Shown piece after piece: positions 59,114 through 64,000 of a stretch of DNA of 64,000 nt (positions within the stretch are counted from its first letter, which is position 1; every line of letters starts with the position of its first letter). The notes below the pieces were generated by a model that did no database searches, was not told where the DNA came from, and worked only from the letters and a program-made list of their open reading frames with translations. This DNA is from Artemia franciscana (taxonomy: Eukaryota > Arthropoda > Branchiopoda > Anostraca > Artemiidae): positions 40,447,403 through 40,511,402 of the forward strand of contig NC_088873.1 of assembly GCF_032884065.1 (NCBI RefSeq), in the 5' to 3' direction. A program made the translations under genes and the position numbers.

Positions 59114-59134
59114 TTCCTTAACTGAATTATTTAC
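59114..59134 (+). other. U12 branch site and AC acceptor
   Basis: TTCCTTAAC (59114-59122), then TGAATTATTTAC. The spacing of 13 nt from the presumed branch A (59121) to the intron end is in the narrow range typical for U12 introns. There is no AG at the exon border. Confidence 0.88.
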
Positions 59135-59332
59135 ATACCTCTTACTGGTAGAAATCCGCTTCTGCGTGACGTAATAACGAAGAACAAACCTCACATTCTC
59201 GTATTGAACAAAATGGATTTAATCACTGCCGAAGATAGAAGAAACGCACATCAAAAATTACTGAACGAGAGGGTAGCTGATGAGATTATTTTTACTTATT
59301 GCAAAAATGAACAGTCCCCTGGAATAAGAAAA
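59135..59332 (+). CDS. MTG1: MTG1-like GTPase, exon 3
   Basis: 198 nt, 66 whole codons, ending before GTAAGA (59333). It begins I-P-L-T-G-R-N-P-L-L, completing the D-x-R-I-P-x-x-G-R-N motif begun in exon 2. It then has KPHILVLNKMDL, where N-K-M-D (residues 74-77 of the protein) is the G4 guanine-specificity motif, and later a predicted strand IIFTYCKNE. In this family G4 comes before the P-loop because the GTPase fold is circularly permuted, so a P-loop exon is expected further right. I searched to 64000 by eye and did not see G-x-x-N-x-G-K-S, so it lies outside the window or in a stretch I misread. No stop or frameshift. A catalytic defect is not indicated. Confidence 0.92.
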
Positions 59333-60779
59333 GTAAGATGCTTTGGCCTTGCTCAGCTTCAGAGATAATTTTAGGGGGGACAAAGGGGGCACTTGCTCTG
59401 GCTTCAGAAAATTTAGGGGTGCAAAATTTCAAACAAAAAATCTAGCGGTTGTAATCACTCTGTATTTTTTTTATTAAAATATAGTAAAGGGCGCAGTTAA
59501 TAAATGAAAATAATTAACAAATCGTTTATTAATTAATGATATAAAAATAAATAAAAAAACTATTAACCAATAATAATCAAATGATGAAATAATTTAAATA
59601 ATAAGCTATAAAATGATAGAAAAATTATTTTATCAATAAATAATCCAAATAATTTTGTTAAAGTAAGTAGTTGTGAAGTAAAATATTATAAATAGTTGTA
59701 AGAGTAAAATTTTGTTAAAATTTGACCTGAAAAAGTTTGAGAGACATCAGGGTGGCGCTAATCAAGATTTTACCCCGGGCGCAAGAGATGCCAGAACTAT
59801 AGAACTATTTATTTTAAAATCATACATAACATACAAAATATGCAAATATCTGGTCGAGACACAAGCTCGTTTTGCACAGATATTTTTTTTATAAACAAAT
59901 AGATGGATATTCAGTCAAAATGAAAGACATGATATAAAGTGAATAGTAAGAAAAAATCAATAAACGTAAAGCTAATTACTCACCACGCCACAGTGGTCAT
60001 ACAGGTTTTCTTTTTTTTTCTTTTTTTATGGTTTTTTATCCAGGTTTCTTCTCTTGAATTGAACGCCAAAATCGCATAACTGCATATCAAAGTCTTTTTC
60101 ATTATTCAGGTTCATTTATTTTCAATCGTACATGCGTAACATGCTAAATTTAGAATTATCTTGCAGAGAGACAAGCTCACTTTGCGCAAATATAAAAAAA
60201 AACAATAAATGGCTCTTCAATAAAAATGAAAGATTTGACAAACAAAAAAAATTATTAGAAAGATTTATAAATGTCAGATTAACTGCTCACCAGGCCATAG
60301 TAGACATCCTACCTGACGATACATAAAGAAAACACGCTCAATCAGCGACACGAAGAGGGATATCAAGACCCGAGTGAAACCCCCAATAAATAAAATGAGA
60401 ACAATAAATAACTAATAATTTTCCAAAAGGAATGATTTAGCATGTCTATTACATGTTTTACCTAAATTTTGCAAATTAATTGAGGATGTCTTTCCTCACT
60501 CGGAATTAAAGCTAATTAAATCAATTAATTCGATTAAATCTAAATTAATTAAATCTAATTAAATCTAAATTAATTAAATCTAATTTCAAATTAATTAAAT
60601 CTAATTAATTAATTCGGTAATTAAAGCTAGGTTTCTAATCCTAATTAGTTGAATGTAGCTGCCTCTTATCTTTTCAGATTCAGATTCATTTATTCAAAAA
60701 TTCATATTCATCAAAATCTTCAACTTGCCCTATGCTTCAAGTGTAAGACTCCCCCTTTAGGTTTCTTCCAGTTATCTAA

Positions 60780-61180
60780 GAAACCTCAAAGTAAACCAAT
60801 AAATAACAAGACCAAAATAACTAAAAACCAACAAACATATTACAAAATCAATATAACCAAAAACCAGTTAATATTAGACAAAGCTAATATTATCGAGAAC
60901 CAATAAACAAATATCAAAACCAATGTAACTAAAAAACAATTAATATGTATAAAAATTTGTGTAGCTAAAAACCAATCTGATGCATGACAAAACTAATATA
61001 ACCGAAAACCAATAAAGATATGACAAAATCTATATAACCAAAAACTAATTAACATTAGACAAAACTAATATTACCGAAAACACAAGACCAATAAGAATGT
61101 AATGAAATCAATGTAACCAATAAACATATAACATAGCTAATATAGCCAAATACCAATAAAACACAAGGCAGAAAACCAAT
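60780..61180 (+). repeat. Degenerate AAACCAATAAAC-type minisatellite
   Basis: About seven units of roughly 60 bp containing AAAACCAATWAA, ATATGACAAAATCAATATAACC and TTAGACAAARCTAATATTAYCG. Confidence 0.7.
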
Positions 61181-61854
61181 CAGACAAACGTTTTTGGACC
61201 CACAAGGACACCCTCAGCAATATTCTCAGAGGGGAGTGGGAGAATCTGCAATAATTGTTTCATGGCTGAGGGGCTAAGGTTTTTAACAACTTCATTTTAT
61301 TTGAATTTAGTTATTTAATTAAATAATTAGATTAACTAATTTAATGAGATTTATCTATTAAATTATTGAAAAATAATAATTTTAAAAATGCATATACTGA
61401 TTTTAAAAAATAATTGATTAATTAATGCATTTTAATTTATTAAATCATTTTAAATAAACTGGATTTAATTACCAAGTAAGATAGAAGAAATGTATATAAA
61501 AACTTCTCCATGAAGTGGGTGCTGAGGAAATTATTTTCTCTTATTTCGAAAATAGACGATCCCCTAGAATAGCGAAAATAACACCTTGGCTTAACATATA
61601 TATTATATGTATGGGCCAAATTTTCCAAATTAAAATAAGGTTGTCTCTCCTCCCCCGGAATTGCAAGCTGATCAGAGCCAAATTTCTAATACTAATTAAC
61701 TAAATGAAGCTACTGCTTCTCTTATTTCTATTTTTCTAACTGTGGCGGTGAAACTACCCATCATTTTTTCAGGGGAGGAGGGTTCAAAAAAAGTTTCGAA
61801 TAACAAGCAAATTTGCCCCTTTTTTTCTTCGTTTTTCTTTTGCCTTCTAATGGA

Positions 61855-62180
61855 AGAAGGGGCTGAGACCCCGTAAATTCTCGTCTTTGAACCACTTAGA
61901 CCTTTGGATCTCAAGGTGTAGTATATCTGCAAGAAGGTGACAAAAACCCGACCTCATATTTCAAAACACTGTCTAGGGTTTTACTGGATATTACTGGTTT
62001 TTCTGGTTCTGCTGAATTTATTGGAAAGTTTTACTGGATAAGAAGGGGTTAAGACCCCGTATATTATCGTCTGTGAACTGCTTGGGCCTTTGGATCTAAG
62101 GTGTAGTATCTCTTCAAGAAGGTGACAAAAATCCTACCTCACATTTCCACACACTTTCTAGAGTTTTACTGGATATTTAC
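61855..62180 (+). repeat. Tandem duplication, units about 145 bp, offset about 185
   Basis: Both units have GAAGGGGYTRAGACCCCGTA, CCTTTGGATCT, AAGGTGTAGTAT, CAAGAAGGTGACAAAAA, CCTCAYATTTC and GTTTTACTGGATAT. Confidence 0.75.
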
Positions 62181-62279
62181 CCAGCTTATCAGTGAGCAGA
62201 AGGGATAGGTGATGGAAAGGAGTTTCAGAATTTCCTTGAAAAGTTACACTAAAAAAAATTAATGTGATTTGGTTGTTTT

Positions 62280-63760
62280 TTATTCAAGCATTTATAGGTA
62301 AAAGTGTAATTGAATTACAAAGCATGTTCTTTGGTCCTCCTCAGTTAGGGTTTCCATTTGATGAGCATTTTTTGTGTTTGGATGATCTGGCTTGTGAGGA
62401 TATGTCCAAGGTATCACTATCTTCATTGTCTCACATCAAAAGTGATATCTGGTAAGTCCGCGCAGGCACGAATCTCGCCCTTGCTGATATTATCTCTCCA
62501 GATGAATCTTAGAATTTGACAAAGACAATTTTTCTCGAAAGCAGTAATGTGGTTCTCCTATTCAGCAGTTAATTTTATGTATTTCTTAGAGAAACTCAGA
62601 ATAAACATAACATAGCTCTGGAAGAGTCTGAGTTTTAGCTTCTGAGAGTATACTATGGATTCCCAGACTCGTAAAAGTCTCTGAATTGCTGCGTTTTCTA
62701 GGGCTATTCAGGTGTGTAGTTCTTTTTCAGAGTTACCACTGCAAGCTACTGTACTTCTTAAGTACTTGAAGCCTTTCGCCTGTTTGGTGTCTTCGTTTCC
62801 TAGTTAGATACCTATGGATGAACTGCCAATTGACATAACTTTAGTCTTTGGTATGTAATTTAAACCGTTCAGCTTTCTTAGAGAGTTTGTTCAGGTATTT
62901 CTGAAACTACTTTTTATCGGTTTCTATGAGCCCAACATCGCTCCTTTAAATCTGTGTCTTGAACAAGCTTTCCAGTAATTTGGATTCCACGTCTATTTAT
63001 CGGTCTAAAGCTGTGGTCTACAACTAGGACGAAGAGAAGAGGTGACAGACACGCCTTGCTTGACACCAGTCATGACTTTGAAGAAGCCAGCGCTTCTGTC
63101 AGAGGCTTTAACACTGCATTTTGTTTCTTAGTTCATGGCAACTATTAGATGAGCTAGTTTCTTGGGAATACCGAAGAACTGTAGTATCTACAAACATTAT
63201 CTCCATTTGTAGATTCATTCAGTATCGTGCGGAGAGTAAGTAAAAATAAGGTCGGCATAGGATAATTTTTTCTGGAATCCATGTTGTTTTTTACGCAAGT
63301 GAAGATCTAGTGTAATTTGGAGTCTTCCTAGTATTATTGTCGAGATGAGCTTAGCCGAGATTGACAGAAGATGGATACTTCTGTAGTTGTCCTATTCTTT
63401 TGCATTTCCTTATAGTTCGACTATAGTCCCTGTTGTCCATTCTTTAGGGAGCCTTTTGCTCTGCCACAAGAGTAAGAAGAAGGATATCTAGATGACAAGG
63501 TGCGTTGCAGGTTGGACCAGATCGTTTCTGCTGAATCAAGGTCTGTATGATGGGCCTTCGCTTTTCCCCCTTTTTTAGCTGCTGAAATTATCTCGTCGGC
63601 TGCCGACTTATCATCACTTGTACAAAGATTGAAGAGAGGCTGATCTGGTATATCAGGCGGAGCTACAGGTGTATAGTGATTTAAAAGAATTTCAAAACAA
63701 CTAGCCCATCGTTCATTTTTGTTCCTCCACGTCTTTCAGGAGCCTCTCTTCTTCATCTTA
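62280..63760 (-). pseudogene. LINE D, decayed RT and C-terminus
   Basis: Minus-strand pieces, N to C: ERWASCFEILLNH, TPVAPPDIPDQPLF, SADEIISAAKK (63715-63580); broken RT core; SPLLFVLVVDH and RGIQITGKLVQDTDLK (about 63080-62940); QKYLNKLSKKAERFKLH; RKRRHQTGERLQVLKKYSS; GIHSILSEAKTQTLPELCYVY (about 62690-62610); EKLSLSNSKIHLER; and a final W-x-x-P-H-K-P-D-H-P block at about 62410-62380. Stops and frameshifts are frequent. An endonuclease-RT LINE, possibly RTE-like, truncated by the window or by decay on the 5' side. Confidence 0.72.
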
Positions 63761-64000
63761 TACTATTCGTCATCCTTTACGTTGCCCCGCTCCTATATTT
63801 TAAAAATACATTTACCCCCCCCCCAACATTTTTGTATTGGCACCGCTGGACGGAGTTTCTTTTTTCTGGTTTATAGTTCATACATTAAGCTTTTTTTTTC
63901 TTTTTTTTTTGCTCTAGAGTTTAAATGCTGAAATTTTTATAAAGACATTTCTGGAAGGACTAAATTATTCCCGAGAAAGTCCACTCGGGTTAAAATATGT
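63761..64000. other. No gene seen
   Basis: Poly-C at about 63818 and poly-T at about 63890-63910. Nothing recognised. Confidence 0.5.

Larger units (their letters stand above)
52722..59134 (+). other. MTG1 intron 2: U12-type AT-AC intron
   Basis: A 6,413-nt intron starting ATATCCTTTT (52722-52731) and ending TTAC (59131-59134). TTCCTTAAC lies at 59114-59122, with the likely branch A at 59121, 13 nt before the end. All three match the consensus of the minor spliceosome's AT-AC class. It contains a tandem repeat (52764-53340), a CR1 LINE piece, hairpin-element copy 3, a SINE-like unit and AT-rich arrays. Confidence 0.9.
59333..62279 (+). other. MTG1 intron 3 (incomplete), repeat-rich
   Basis: No further exon recognised. 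Contents: dispersed repeat copy 2 (59390-59785); a duplicated segment, 59805-60000 against 60105-60310, with GAGACAAGCTCRYTTTGC and CAMYRGGCCAYAG-like landmarks; TTAATTAAATC arrays (60480-60620); a CCAATAAAC-type array (60780-61180); and a tandem duplication at 61855-62180. Confidence 0.6.

Noticed and set aside
59135..59151. GT-AG alternative for MTG1 exon 3 using the AG at 59150-59151
   Set aside because: It would need an upstream exon supplying I-P-L-T-G-R, yet those residues are encoded right before that AG in the correct frame. The U12 branch site and AC end, together with the ATATCCTTT donor at 52722, explain the border fully.
62289..62451. Open + strand segment with a possible AG acceptor and GTAAGT donor, looking like an MTG1 or other exon
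   Set aside because: The minus strand of the same bases continues the C-terminal block of LINE D (W-x-x-P-H-K-P-D-H-P near 62400), in line with the LINE to its right. The plus-strand frame matches no part of MTG1.

Overview
This window looks like one AT-rich, transposon-packed piece of an arthropod nuclear genome. A crustacean is my guess, but the species cannot be read from the sequence. Evidence for a eukaryote: two spliced genes with in-phase exon borders, LINE, Penelope, Helitron, hAT and Polinton remnants, long (TA)n tracts and no bacterial gene organisation. Two host genes are supported, both on the + strand and both cut by the window edges.

Gene 1 (exons 4831-5025, 18344-18647, 21864-22051) is the 3' half of a sugar-porter (MFS, Tret1/GLUT-like) transporter. 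The three exons join in phase to give 228 residues, ending at a TAA at 22049. Its upstream exons lie left of the window. The 13.3-kb intron between the first two exons holds at least six Helitron-like insertions and a rearranged LINE. The last coding codons and the 3' UTR are locally repeated about three times (21995-22640).

Gene 2 (exons 50046-50127, 52657-52721, 59135-59332, continuing past the right edge) is the N-terminal half of a circularly permuted mitochondrial GTPase of the MTG1/YlqF family. Its second intron (52722-59134) starts with ATATCCTTT, ends in AC and has TTCCTTAAC 13 nt before the 3' end: a textbook U12-type AT-AC intron that splits the conserved D-x-R/I-P motif. I consider this the most notable host feature.

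The rest is mobile DNA. (i) 5455-14103, 18932-20312, 20786-21351 and 46108-49904 are copies of one Helitron family. They share 5' ends rich in the palindrome TGACGTCA, a CCGGGACAC-type minisatellite, a kept helicase C-terminus and a 3' hairpin followed by CTAG. (ii) Decayed LINEs lie at 14104-15420, 23142-24920, 26270-27610, 31755-32036, 39165-44995 (two nested elements), 54063-54617 and 62280-63760. (iii) Two Penelope-like elements lie at 27890-30120 (with a GIY-YIG endonuclease) and 37350-39110. (iv) An orphan Polinton/Maverick minor-capsid gene with one frameshift is at 32086-32800. (v) A family of about 1 kb with a terminal hairpin and a fold-back tail has copies at 33315, 45222 and 55368, plus several solo fold-backs. 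(vi) A Helitron block with about 108 bp of the MTG1 upstream flank is duplicated in tandem right beside the MTG1 start.

All functional calls rest on reading motifs by eye. No alignment or database search was run.
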